A DNA stretch of 64,000 nucleotides from Pseudomonas viridiflava (GTDB taxonomy: Bacteria; Pseudomonadota; Gammaproteobacteria; Pseudomonadales; Pseudomonadaceae). Below the pieces are notes generated by a model. That model was not told where the DNA came from and did no database searches. It saw only the letters and a list, made by a program, of their open reading frames with translations. A program made the translations under genes and the position numbers. This document shows, one piece after another, positions 42,690-51,516 of the stretch (its first letter is position 1; each line of letters starts with the position of its first letter). The stretch spans positions 1 through 64,000 of the forward strand of contig NZ_UTBZ01000169.1 in NCBI RefSeq assembly GCF_900580865.1. The letters are read 5' to 3'.

Positions 42690-45281
42690 ATGAACAGGAA
42701 CCTCGACGACTACAACCGTATACGCGACTTCTCGGCGACGTCCGAGCCGGCCGCCGTCAAGCGCTCCGGGCGTAAAGCCGCCGCCGAGCATGCTTTGCAG
42801 TTCTGCATCCAGAAGCACGATGCTTCGCACCTGCACTACGACTTTCGCTTGGAGCTCGATGGCGCCTTGAAGAGCTGGGCGGTGCCGAAAGGGCCATCGC
42901 TCGACCCCAAGGTCAAACGTCTGGCGGTGCATGTCGAGGATCATCCGCTGGATTACGCGACGTTCGAGGGCAGCATTCCCGAAGGACATTACGGTGCCGG
43001 TGACGTGATCGTCTGGGATCGCGGCGTGTGGATCCCGCTGGAAGATCCGCACAAGGCCTACGAAAAAGGCAAGCTCAAGTTCGAGCTGCAAGGCGAAAAG
43101 CTCGGCGGCATCTGGAACCTGGTGCGCACGCATATGCCGGGCAAGAAGGAGAACTGGTTTCTGATCAAGCATCAGGACAGCGCCGCACGGCCGCAGGATG
43201 ATTACGATGTGTTGGCGGCCGAGCCGGACAGCGTGTTGAGCGAACGAACGCTGGTTACCAAGCCCAAGTTGGCCGCCGAGCAAAGTAAACCGCCGAAAAA
43301 GGCCTCGGCCAAGGCGCGTAAACCAGCGACCGGCAAGCTTACCGGCGCGCACAAGGCCAAATTGCCGGTACAACTGAAACCGGAACTGGCCACGCTGGTC
43401 GACAGCGCACCGGAGGGGCAGTGGAGTTACGAGATCAAATTCGACGGCTACCGGATCATGGCGCGCATCGATCATGATCAGGTGCAACTGTTCACCCGCA
43501 ACGGTCATGACTGGACGCACAAGTTGCCGCAACAGGCCGCAGCCCTGGCGGCGCTGGGATTGGAATCGGCGTGGCTGGACGGGGAAATGATCGTCGCCAA
43601 CGAGCACGGCGTGCCGGACTTTCAGGCCCTGCAAAATGCCTTTGAAGCGGGGCGCAGCGGCAACATTCTCTACTACTTGTTTGATCTGCCTTATCTCAAC
43701 GGCGTCGACCTGCGCGAAGTGCCGGTCGAGGAACGTCGCGCGGCGCTGGCCACGGTGCTCGGCAGCCATGAACAACCGTTGCTGCGCTTCTCCGAAGCTT
43801 TCGATGAAACTCCGGACGCACTGCTCAACAGCGCCTGCCAGATGCAGATGGAAGGCCTGATCGGCAAACGCCTCGGCTCTCCCTATGTGTCGCGGCGCAG
43901 TGGCGACTGGATCAAGCTCAAGTGCAAACACCGCCAGGAGTTTGTGATCGTCGGATATACCGATCCGAAGGGCTCGCGCAGTGCCTTCGGCGCATTGCTG
44001 TTGGGGCTGCATGATCGCGACAGCGGCGAATTGCGCTATGCCGGCAAGGTCGGCACCGGTTTCAACGAGTCGACGTTGAAAAGCATTCTGGCCCAACTCA
44101 AACCCTTGCAGGTGAAGAAGCCGGCGGTGGTCAATCCACCCAGCGGGTTCGAGGTCAAAGGTGTGCATTGGCTCAAGCCGAAACTGTTGGCAGAAGTCGC
44201 ATTTGCCGAAATGACCAAGGACGGTTCGGTGCGCCACGCCGTGTTCCATGGCTTGCGCGACGACAAGCCAGCCAAGGACATCACTGAAGAGCGAGCGAAA
44301 CCGGTGAAGACAGCAGAGAAGAAAACGCCTGCGAAGAAACCGCCGAAAAAGGCCCCGCCAAGCAACGCCGAAACTGCGCCGTCTCAACTCGGACTGGCCA
44401 ACGGCAAGGTGCGCATCACGCACCCGGATCGGGTCATCGACGCGGTCAGCGGCACCACCAAGATGCAATTGGCCGAGTATTACGCCAGCGTCGCCGAGTG
44501 GATCCTGCCGCAGCTCAAGGATCGTCCGGTCGCCTTGGTGCGCGCCCCGGACGGCATCGCCGGCGAGTTGTTCTTCCAGAAAAACGCCGAACGTCTAGCG
44601 ATCCCCGGCATCACCACGCTGGACAAGGACGTCACCGGGCAACCGGTGATGCTGATCAACAATGCCGAAGCGCTGATTGGCGCGGTGCAGATGAGCACTG
44701 TCGAACTGCACACCTGGAACGCCACCACGGTCGATCTGGACAAGCCCGATCGCTTTGTCCTCGACCTTGACCCGGATCCGGCATTGCCGTGGAAAAGCAT
44801 GGTCGAAGCGACGGCGCTGACGTTGACTGTGCTCGATGAGTTGGGCCTTAAGGCGTTCCTTAAAACCAGCGGCGGCAAGGGCATTCACCTGGTCGTGCCG
44901 CTGACCCGCAAACTCGGCTGGGACGAGGTCAAGGACTTCAGCCACGCCATCGTCAGTCATATAGCCAAGTTGTTACCTGACCGGTTTTCGGCGGTGTCCG
45001 GGCCGAAGAATCGCGTCGGACGGATCTTCATCGACTATTTGCGCAACGGTCTGGGCGCCACCACCATTTGCGCCTATGCGGCGCGCACCCGCGAAGGGTT
45101 GCCGGTGTCGGTGCCGCTGTTTCGCGAAGAGGTCGCCGAGATCAAGGGCGGCAATCAGTGGAACGTGCACAACGTTCACCAGCGCTTGGCGGAAGTTGGC
45201 GACGAACCGTGGGCCGATATGAAGAAAACCCGCCAGAGCATCACGGCCGAGATGCGCAAACGGGTCGGTCTGAAAAAGTGA
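42690..45281 (+). CDS. ligD: ATP-dependent DNA ligase D
   Basis: 863 residues with the Pseudomonas domain order. The 3'-phosphoesterase domain is at about 1-190 (HASHLHYDFRLELDG, SIPEGHYGAGDV). The ligase domain follows, with nucleotidyl Lys250 in YEIKFDGYR. The C-terminal primase-polymerase domain is from about 560, with DLDPDP near 690 and LKTSGGKGIHLVVP. Lys/Pro-rich linkers separate the domains. With Ku it repairs double-strand breaks by end joining; ku is not in the window. Confidence 0.96.
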   Translation: MNRNLDDYNRIRDFSATSEPAAVKRSGRKAAAEHALQFCIQKHDASHLHYDFRLELDGALKSWAVPKGPSLDPKVKRLAVHVEDHPLDYATFEGSIPEGHYGAGDVIVWDRGVWIPLEDPHKAYEKGKLKFELQGEKLGGIWNLVRTHMPGKKENWFLIKHQDSAARPQDDYDVLAAEPDSVLSERTLVTKPKLAAEQSKPPKKASAKARKPATGKLTGAHKAKLPVQLKPELATLVDSAPEGQWSYEIKFDGYRIMARIDHDQVQLFTRNGHDWTHKLPQQAAALAALGLESAWLDGEMIVANEHGVPDFQALQNAFEAGRSGNILYYLFDLPYLNGVDLREVPVEERRAALATVLGSHEQPLLRFSEAFDETPDALLNSACQMQMEGLIGKRLGSPYVSRRSGDWIKLKCKHRQEFVIVGYTDPKGSRSAFGALLLGLHDRDSGELRYAGKVGTGFNESTLKSILAQLKPLQVKKPAVVNPPSGFEVKGVHWLKPKLLAEVAFAEMTKDGSVRHAVFHGLRDDKPAKDITEERAKPVKTAEKKTPAKKPPKKAPPSNAETAPSQLGLANGKVRITHPDRVIDAVSGTTKMQLAEYYASVAEWILPQLKDRPVALVRAPDGIAGELFFQKNAERLAIPGITTLDKDVTGQPVMLINNAEALIGAVQMSTVELHTWNATTVDLDKPDRFVLDLDPDPALPWKSMVEATALTLTVLDELGLKAFLKTSGGKGIHLVVPLTRKLGWDEVKDFSHAIVSHIAKLLPDRFSAVSGPKNRVGRIFIDYLRNGLGATTICAYAARTREGLPVSVPLFREEVAEIKGGNQWNVHNVHQRLAEVGDEPWADMKKTRQSITAEMRKRVGLKK

Positions 45282-45695
45282 TCAGGTGTCGCGCAGCAAG
45301 TCGTGGGCGTTGAGCAATTCGAAGGCGATTTCCGGGTGGTTTTCCAGTCCTCGGCGAATGGCGGCCGGGATGGCTGCGCGGGTCTTGCGGCACAGGCCCG
45401 GTAACTCGTCGATCTGAATGGCGATGCCGCGCATGGTACGCACTTCGTTGAACCCGGGGGCGACTTCTACACGAATACCCAACTGTTCGTACATGCGCTT
45501 CTGCAAGTGTTCGAGGTCGGCGAGGTCTTTGAGTTTTTCCAGTCGTGCGAGCAAGATTTTTTCTTCTTCGCGAGTCAGACGAAGGATGCGCAAATCCGCG
45601 CCGGGCATCTCCAGCAACGGGTCGCGCCCGCAAATGCAGGCGCCGGGCGGGCAGGGGGAGCGCAAAGGCGCAGAAGTCGTCATGGCCTCCATCAT
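45282..45695 (-). CDS. Conserved hypothetical protein with N-terminal cysteines
   Basis: Up to 137 residues. A short cysteine cluster CPPGACICG near the N terminus could bind metal. The middle contains a charged helix (LTREEEKILLARLEKLKDL), and the C terminus reads PGLCRKTRAAIPAAIRRGLE. Three ATGs (45695, 45692, 45683) are possible; GGAGG sits too close to the last one to decide. Its stop abuts the ligD stop with no base between. I recall similar unassigned proteins in Pseudomonas. Function unknown. Confidence 0.7.
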   Translation of the reverse strand: MMEAMTTSAPLRSPCPPGACICGRDPLLEMPGADLRILRLTREEEKILLARLEKLKDLADLEHLQKRMYEQLGIRVEVAPGFNEVRTMRGIAIQIDELPGLCRKTRAAIPAAIRRGLENHPEIAFELLNAHDLLRDT

Positions 45696-45763
45696 AGAGG
45701 CCGTCGGACAGTTTTGCCTATGCGCCTTCAGCGGCCATCCATCGGCTGCCTTTTCCGTGATGG

Positions 45764-46078
45764 CTACTGATTCAGGCCTTCGTAATGCACCAGAATCGCA
45801 TTGGCGAGGTCTTCATCACTGGCGTTGAGGCCAGGGTTGTTCTGGCGCACCTGTTGCAGTACCGATTCAAGATAAACCCCACGAATGGCCCCGCCACTGG
45901 CGACAAATGCAGACAAGTCGTCACGGGCCGGAATCACCATTTTGTGATCCTTGAAGGTCGAGTACAGCGACGCGGAGACACCGGCCGAGGTGGCGACATC
46001 TCCGGCATCGACTTTGGCCAAAGCGGAACCCACGGGCAGGCATAAGAGTAAAGAAGAAACGAGCACTAACTTGCGCAT
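45764..46078 (-). CDS. Secreted DUF2388 protein
   Basis: 104 residues with a signal peptide ending GSALA. The mature part follows the DUF2388 pattern (GVSASLYSTFKDHKMVIPARDDLSAFVASGG). GAGGAA precedes the ATG at 46078. Members are small exported Pseudomonas proteins of unknown role. It lies between a hypothetical gene and sodC on the same strand. Confidence 0.8.
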   Translation of the reverse strand: MRKLVLVSSLLLCLPVGSALAKVDAGDVATSAGVSASLYSTFKDHKMVIPARDDLSAFVASGGAIRGVYLESVLQQVRQNNPGLNASDEDLANAILVHYEGLNQ

Positions 46079-46237
46079 GACGGTGTTCCTCCACAAGCGC
46101 GAAGCAAAAAGGGAAGGATTACATAATGTGAGAGGGGCGCGGCAGGCGGGAGTTCCGTGGGGCTGGAAAGTCTGCGTTATTGCGAGACAGACGCGGGCAA
46201 CGCCATGGCGGGCTGCCCGGTTGTATGTCATGGGGGG

Positions 46238-46759
46238 TCAGATCACCCCGCACGCCATGCGGTCACCGCCACCACCCAGCGGTTTGGGCATGTCGGCGTG
46301 GTTATCACCACCGGCGTGGATCATCAGCGCGTGCCCTTTGATCTCGGAGATTTTTTTCAGACGCGGCGCCAGTACCGGGTAATTGGCGACGCCGTCAGCC
46401 GTCACGTAGACCGCCGGCAGGTCACCCAAATGGCCGTCAGCGTAAGGACCGAGGTGCTTGCCGGTTTTCTGCGGATCGAAATGCCCGCCTGCGGCCAGTG
46501 CGGCGCCTTTCACTCCATCCTTCATTCCGGCTTCGCAACTGCCGTTTTCATGGACGTGAAAACCATGGATGCCGGCCGGCAGGGATTTCAGATCGGGTGT
46601 GAACAACAGGCCATACGCGGTTTCACTGATGGTGACCGAGCCGATCGCCTGCGGTGCGCCGTCAGCGCTGACCAGATTGATGGCGACTTTTTCCGTCGCC
46701 GCGTGTGCGGTACCGATGGCGAAGGTGCCGAGCAAACCCAACCACAATGCGCGTTTCAT
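46238..46759 (-). CDS. sodC: Periplasmic Cu,Zn superoxide dismutase
   Basis: 173 residues with a signal peptide ending TAHA. Copper ligands are visible in GFHVHENGSC and the zinc-site segment GGHFDPQKTGKHLGPYADGHLGDL, with the last His in ALMIHAGGDNHAD. Two Cys (SCE, MACG) can form the conserved disulfide. It converts superoxide to peroxide in the periplasm. Confidence 0.95.
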   Translation of the reverse strand: MKRALWLGLLGTFAIGTAHAATEKVAINLVSADGAPQAIGSVTISETAYGLLFTPDLKSLPAGIHGFHVHENGSCEAGMKDGVKGAALAAGGHFDPQKTGKHLGPYADGHLGDLPAVYVTADGVANYPVLAPRLKKISEIKGHALMIHAGGDNHADMPKPLGGGGDRMACGVI

Positions 46760-47003
46760 AGCGTTTCCTTTTGCTGCATGAGAATTCAGAACGACGGACT
46801 CAATAGCCTGCCGGCATTAATCGGCGATGAAGGCGTTGGCCTTACGCGTTGAAAAGTGAGACTTGCCGCGCAATCCGAAAGTTTTGCTGCCTTTGGCCAT
46901 TACGCCGACACCTGCTGACACGCTCTGGCGCGGCAGACCTGCGCAAATAGGCTTAACTGAAGGCTGACAAGCGCTTACGGACGTGGCCAAGGAGGAAAAC
47001 CCG

Positions 47004-48617
47004 GTGTCGATCAAACTGCGTTTAGTGTTGCTGATTGTGACAAGTCTGCTGACGGCGTTGATCGTGAGTCTGGTCAGTTACGTCGGCAACCAGCGGATGG
47101 CCTCGGCGGTCAGCGATAACGCGGTTAGCATGAGCGCGCTGCGCAACCACATGGAAGCCGACATGATGCACGACGCCCTGCGCGCCGATGTTTACTCGGC
47201 GATGTTGGTCGGGCTGGGCAAAAGCACCAGCACGGCGAGCGAGGTGCGCGATTCGATCAACGAGCATGCCGGGCATTTTCGTGAGGTGCTTGAAGACAAC
47301 CTCAAGTTACCGATCAACCCGACATTGCGCACCGCGCTGGAGCAGATCAAGCCGAGCCTCGATACCTACATCAACGCGGGCGAACGGATCGTCGGGTTGG
47401 CGCTGGACAATCCCGATGCCGCTCAACAGGAACTGGGCACCTTCAACACGGCATTCAGTCAGCTCGAAGAACAGATGGCCGCTTTGAGCGAACTGATCGA
47501 GTCCAATACCCGGCAGACCAGTGCAGGCACCGAAGCGGCCATCCGCAATGCCAACGTTGCGCTCGGTATGGTGTTGCTCGCCAGTCTTGTGCTGCTCCTG
47601 ATTCAGGGGCGCTGGGTCATTCTCAGCATCATGGGGCCGTTGAAGACCGCCAGTCGCATCGCCGAAAGCATCGCCCACGGCAACCTCAGCGAGCCGATCA
47701 CCGAGCCGTCCGGCAAGGATGAAGCCAGTGTCCTGATTCGCACGCTGGCGACCATGCAGCGCGACTTGCGCAACATGATCGACGTGGTGCGGCGCAACGC
47801 GCACGGCGTCAGTGGCATGAGCGAGCAACTCAGCCACGGCTGCCATCAGGTCGCCGACAGCAGTCAGCAACAAAGTGTCGCCGCCGGCACCATGGCCGCC
47901 GCCGCCAGCCAGATGACCGCGAGCATCGAGGAAATCACCCGCCACGCCGAACGCGCCCTGAGCATGGCCAGTCAGGCCGAAACCCTGGCCAAGGAGGGCG
48001 GTGGAGTCATTCATCAAGTGGTCAGCGATATGGACGATATCGCCCGATCAGCACAACAGTCGGCCCAGGTGATCCGCACGCTGGATCAGGAATCCGAAGC
48101 CATTTTCAACATCATTCAGGTGATCAAGAGCATCGCCGACCAGACCAACCTGCTGGCGCTCAATGCTGCCATTGAAGCGGCCCGGGCCGGGGAACAGGGC
48201 AGGGGGTTTGCAGTGGTGGCTGACGAAGTGCGCAGTCTGGCGGCACGCACCAGCGCATCGACCCAGGAAATCGCCGCGATGGTCGCACGCATTCAGCACA
48301 GCACCCGCGAGGCGGTCAGCAGCATGGAGGCGGGCGTCGCGCAGGTCGACAAGGGCATGGCGGTGACAGCGGATGTCGAGCGCGCTATTCGCGAAATCCT
48401 TGAGGCGACGTTGAGCACGACGCAACTGGTCAACGACATCACCCGCACGATTGGCGAGCAGAGCCAGGCCAGTAACGAAATTGCCCATCAGGTGGAAATG
48501 ATTGCCGGGATGTCCGAGGGCAACAGCCGGGTGATCGGGCAAACGGCGAATACCACCGATGAGTTGTCGAGTCTGGCGGGGCAACTGGCGCAGTCGGTGG
48601 ATCGGTTTCGGTTGTGA
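47004..48617 (+). CDS. Methyl-accepting chemotaxis protein
   Basis: 537 residues from a GTG at 47004, eight bases after AAGGAGG; an upstream in-frame GTG at 46983 lacks such a site. A membrane segment at about 7-27, a helical periplasmic domain of about 155 residues, a second membrane segment near 183-203, HAMP, and a signalling domain with the tip IADQTNLLALNAAIEAARAG and RGFAVVADEVRSLA. Ligand not known. Confidence 0.9.
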   Translation: MSIKLRLVLLIVTSLLTALIVSLVSYVGNQRMASAVSDNAVSMSALRNHMEADMMHDALRADVYSAMLVGLGKSTSTASEVRDSINEHAGHFREVLEDNLKLPINPTLRTALEQIKPSLDTYINAGERIVGLALDNPDAAQQELGTFNTAFSQLEEQMAALSELIESNTRQTSAGTEAAIRNANVALGMVLLASLVLLLIQGRWVILSIMGPLKTASRIAESIAHGNLSEPITEPSGKDEASVLIRTLATMQRDLRNMIDVVRRNAHGVSGMSEQLSHGCHQVADSSQQQSVAAGTMAAAASQMTASIEEITRHAERALSMASQAETLAKEGGGVIHQVVSDMDDIARSAQQSAQVIRTLDQESEAIFNIIQVIKSIADQTNLLALNAAIEAARAGEQGRGFAVVADEVRSLAARTSASTQEIAAMVARIQHSTREAVSSMEAGVAQVDKGMAVTADVERAIREILEATLSTTQLVNDITRTIGEQSQASNEIAHQVEMIAGMSEGNSRVIGQTANTTDELSSLAGQLAQSVDRFRL

Positions 48618-48676
48618 AAGCGGGGAATGACCCGAACCTGAGTTGAATGTCAGGCAAATAGGTGACAGGAATGCTT

Positions 48677-49174
48677 TCAGACGATAAGTACCGTCGTTTG
48701 TATGTCCAGTTTGAATTTATACGCTCTGAAGAAATGTTGTTTTTTATCTGTTTCAATGGTGACAAAGGGCTTTTTTTTGCGATTGCAAACGAACGCTTTT
48801 TTAGGGCTGAAGTTATCCAGATACTCCTCACCATGCGTTGTCTGCAGAAATTGAATTGTCGACTCAAGCTGCTCAATCGCATGATTTTTCCATGCGCTAC
48901 CGCCTCTTTCTTTTAACTCGACCAAGTAAAGCTGCTTATTTGTGGTCAGCATGCAGTCACAGCGACCTCGACCCGGTTCTTCAGTGTCACCAATCACGCA
49001 TTTGTCGATGGCTGTGAAAAGGACCGCTTTACTATCCGGGTTTTTGACTGTCGCGATCCAGGTCTCTTCTGACTCTGGATCGGCGTAGGCGACAGGACGC
49101 GATGTGTTGTCGCACAGGCCAAACCGTTCTTGGTAGTAAGGGCCACTTTGACATTGAGCATTGAGGAAATTCAC
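48677..49174 (-). CDS. PD-(D/E)XK nuclease-like protein paired with an ATPase
   Basis: 165 residues, not a family I recognise. Asp73 in GRGRCDCML followed by Glu86-Leu-Lys88 in LYLVELKERGG fits the D-x(n)-ExK core of restriction-type nucleases, with a later Gln102. The N-terminal part has several Cys. Its ATG overlaps the ATPase stop by four bases. The base composition is AT-richer than in flanking genes. I infer that it is the effector of a two-gene defence module. Confidence 0.6.
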   Translation of the reverse strand: MNFLNAQCQSGPYYQERFGLCDNTSRPVAYADPESEETWIATVKNPDSKAVLFTAIDKCVIGDTEEPGRGRCDCMLTTNKQLYLVELKERGGSAWKNHAIEQLESTIQFLQTTHGEEYLDNFSPKKAFVCNRKKKPFVTIETDKKQHFFRAYKFKLDIQTTVLIV

Positions 49175-50406
49175 GCCTCCAATGCCTCCTCGATATCGAG
49201 AAGTTGATCGAACAAATCATTACCTTCACGAAGCGATTCGTTGAGGTAGTTATGGTCCGACGGAATGCCTCCCGACATGGGCAATTTTTCGATGCTTCCA
49301 GTTGTTTCGTCGGCTTGATAAATCGCCAGTTCATTAGCGTCTACCAACGCATGCAGGGGAATTACTTTGGAGAGGCTGGTTAGCAGCGTCTCTGCGCGCT
49401 TCTCCAATATGCTGTCGTGCAGATGTTTGCCCTGCACGGCGATCGTCAGATAACTCACTACATAAGGGCTATGAGTTGTCAGTACCAGACGGTTGTTTTG
49501 CCCTTGGTTATTGAACTGAAGAAGGCTTTGCAGAACGCTCCATTGTGATCGTGGGTAAAGATTCTGTTCGGGTTCTTCAACAATGTTTATAAAAGCAGTT
49601 TTGTTAAACCTGGATGACAATGCAGAGAGGGCAATACGGCGTTGTTCCTCTGTCAGTGAGTCGATGGAAAAAATCTCCACAACCTCCTTTCTGAAACGCT
49701 CCAGTTCCTCGGTGCTCATGGTTTCCTGCCGCTCTTCACTTCGCTCTTGAACGGTGTTGGCTAAGTAGTGGCTCACGAGATGTAGCGGTACAGCTGATTG
49801 AAAACCACTGGACGCATCAGCCAATCTCAGTTTGTAGTCTGATTCGCGGATGTTAAGTATGTCATTCAGTTTGTCGTATTCGAGTTCCGCCTGATTGATC
49901 GGTAGACGCAGTGCCCCCTTCATATTGGCTTTCGCCGCGTCGAACTCAGTCAAAAACTCTTTCAGCGAATCGGAAGAAAGCTTCAATTCCCGGGGGTGCC
50001 GGACGTAGGCGATGAAATTGCGTTCTGCAGGCACATACATGATTTGAGGCAGGTGATATTTTCTGCCTTTCAATTCACTGACATGCAGCTGTCCGCGCAG
50101 ATAATGGATTACGTAGGCTTCACCTTCGTATTCGATCTCAGTATCCGCAGAAAGATAATTTTCGAGCCTGTGATACATCAGGTAGGGCTTGATGAATTTA
50201 TTTTTTCGTTCAAACCATTTTGCGTCGTAGTCGCCTCGCACCAGTGCCTTTTCAATCCAGGAGAAGGTTGAATACAGTTTGGCCAATGTGCTCTTTCCCG
50301 AGCCCTGATTGCCCACAAATACGGTCACACGTTTGAACTCTATCCAGCCATTGTTCTTCACACCATTACGGATAGGGCCAAAATGCTTGACGCGTAGTCG
50401 GGTCAT
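49171..50406 (-). CDS. AAA/ABC-type ATPase (AAA_15/AAA_21 group)
   Basis: 411 residues. Walker A GNQGSGKST at 32-40, ABC-like signature ASSGFQS at 198-204, Walker B with catalytic FINIVEEPEQNLYP (Glu277, Glu278), and the switch His312 in LTTHSPYVV. This is the SMC/RecF-like architecture found in OLD, PARIS, Septu and related anti-phage systems. No TOPRIM domain is fused. GC is near half in the stretch I counted (30 of 60 bases at 49621-49680), against 42 of 60 at 48181-48240 in the chemoreceptor gene. It is the first gene of the pair. Confidence 0.8.
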   Translation of the reverse strand: MTRLRVKHFGPIRNGVKNNGWIEFKRVTVFVGNQGSGKSTLAKLYSTFSWIEKALVRGDYDAKWFERKNKFIKPYLMYHRLENYLSADTEIEYEGEAYVIHYLRGQLHVSELKGRKYHLPQIMYVPAERNFIAYVRHPRELKLSSDSLKEFLTEFDAAKANMKGALRLPINQAELEYDKLNDILNIRESDYKLRLADASSGFQSAVPLHLVSHYLANTVQERSEERQETMSTEELERFRKEVVEIFSIDSLTEEQRRIALSALSSRFNKTAFINIVEEPEQNLYPRSQWSVLQSLLQFNNQGQNNRLVLTTHSPYVVSYLTIAVQGKHLHDSILEKRAETLLTSLSKVIPLHALVDANELAIYQADETTGSIEKLPMSGGIPSDHNYLNESLREGNDLFDQLLDIEEALEA

Positions 50407-50517
50407 TGATCACTCCATAGAGACGAGCTGATGCGGTATAGCGGTGCAGCATATCAGGGCGGGATGGAAACAGGAGTGGGAAATGCGACGACTCAGGTAT
50501 AGCGCCAGTTTTGGGGG

Positions 50518-50555
50518 AAAGGACTCTGCCTCTACTCATTGCAGGCGGAGTCCTT
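50518..50555. terminator. Hairpin terminator between the ATPase region and the NTF2-like gene
   Basis: AAAGGACTC-T-GCC pairs with GGC-G-GAGTCCTTT across a 13-base loop, followed by TTTTTAT on the plus strand. On the minus strand it closes the NTF2-like gene with a weaker T run. Confidence 0.55.
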
Positions 50556-50563
50556 TTTATCAA

Positions 50564-50995
50564 TCAGAACTTGAACGCCTGCCGCCCCACCAGCAACCAC
50601 TTGCCGTCCTGCTTCTGCCAGATCTGAAAATTCTCGATCTCGGTCGGTACCACCTCAGTGCCTTTCAACGCCTGCGCAGAAAAGTGGTGGCGTACCAGCG
50701 CGGTGTCGCCGGACAGGGTGATGGTCTGGTTTTGCATTTCCAGGGTCTTGAACGCGCTCTTGCCGGTTTCGATATCGGCAATGAATTCTTTCTTGTCCTG
50801 AATCTTGCCGCTGGAGTGGCCGTAAGTCAGGTTGGGCGCGGTGAGCGCGTTCAGTTCGGCGATGTCCTTGTGCAGCATCGCCTGGGTCAGATGATCCACC
50901 GCTTGGGCGACATCTTTTTCCGCCGGGGCAGAGGCGGCCATGGCGTAACCGTTGAAGGCACAGAGAAAACCGATCAGCAGTCGGGTCTTGGTCAT
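50564..50995 (-). CDS. Secreted NTF2-like (DUF4440/SnoaL-type) protein
   Basis: 143 residues with a signal peptide ending YAMA. The mature part is an NTF2-like cone fold by pattern: VDHLTQAMLHKDIAELNALT, YGHSSGKIQDKKEFI, and the closing WQKQDGKWLLVGRQAFKF. Such proteins have varied enzymatic or binding roles; none can be assigned here. Confidence 0.8.
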   Translation of the reverse strand: MTKTRLLIGFLCAFNGYAMAASAPAEKDVAQAVDHLTQAMLHKDIAELNALTAPNLTYGHSSGKIQDKKEFIADIETGKSAFKTLEMQNQTITLSGDTALVRHHFSAQALKGTEVVPTEIENFQIWQKQDGKWLLVGRQAFKF

Positions 50996-51516
50996 TGCGG
51001 TTGTTTCCTTGTTGTTATGGGGAGGTGACTGATTTGTCAGTCGTCGTACAACCTAGCAGATAATGCTTGAGTAAAGCACTGCCGAAAAGCACTCAACCGC
51101 TGGGCAACTACACTTGAATGCTGGATGGTTTGAGTCGGCGCACTGATCAGAGGGTCATGTTCAGCGTTTGGCGGCCGATAAGCCCCTGAGCGGAAAAGGA
51201 CTCTCAAGTCGGGAACAGACGCGCGGGTTTGCCCTGACGTGATATTCTTCGCGCCAACTTGGTTTGACCTTATTCAGTTTGCTTGCCTTTGGGCGAGCCG
51301 ACGGAATCCCTGTCGCTCAAGTAGCTGAGCCAATAATGATAAGAAGTCAGTTCAGAAGGGACATTAACTGAGGTCGATGCAGCATGTCGGCCTTGTGTGC
51401 CCACCCGTCAAAATTGAAGTGTGCCGGAATCTGCGACGCTAGCCTGAGCGTCATCAAAGCGGATCGCATACAGATAACAGCGGCGGGCGGAAGGCGTTTT
51501 ATCATAGGTGCAACAG
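50996..51516 (+). other. Long intergenic region before mqo
   Basis: 521 bp without a gene I can support. No REP, clear terminator or known riboswitch was seen. It may hold the mqo promoter with a long leader, or a small RNA; I could not identify either by eye. Confidence 0.4.

Noticed and set aside
42618..44468. Open frame of 616 codons on the minus strand
   Set aside because: Antisense to ligD; His/Arg-rich shadow translation.
48677..50406. PARIS or OLD defence system
   Set aside because: The partner lacks DUF4435/TOPRIM features and the ATPase has no fused TOPRIM domain.
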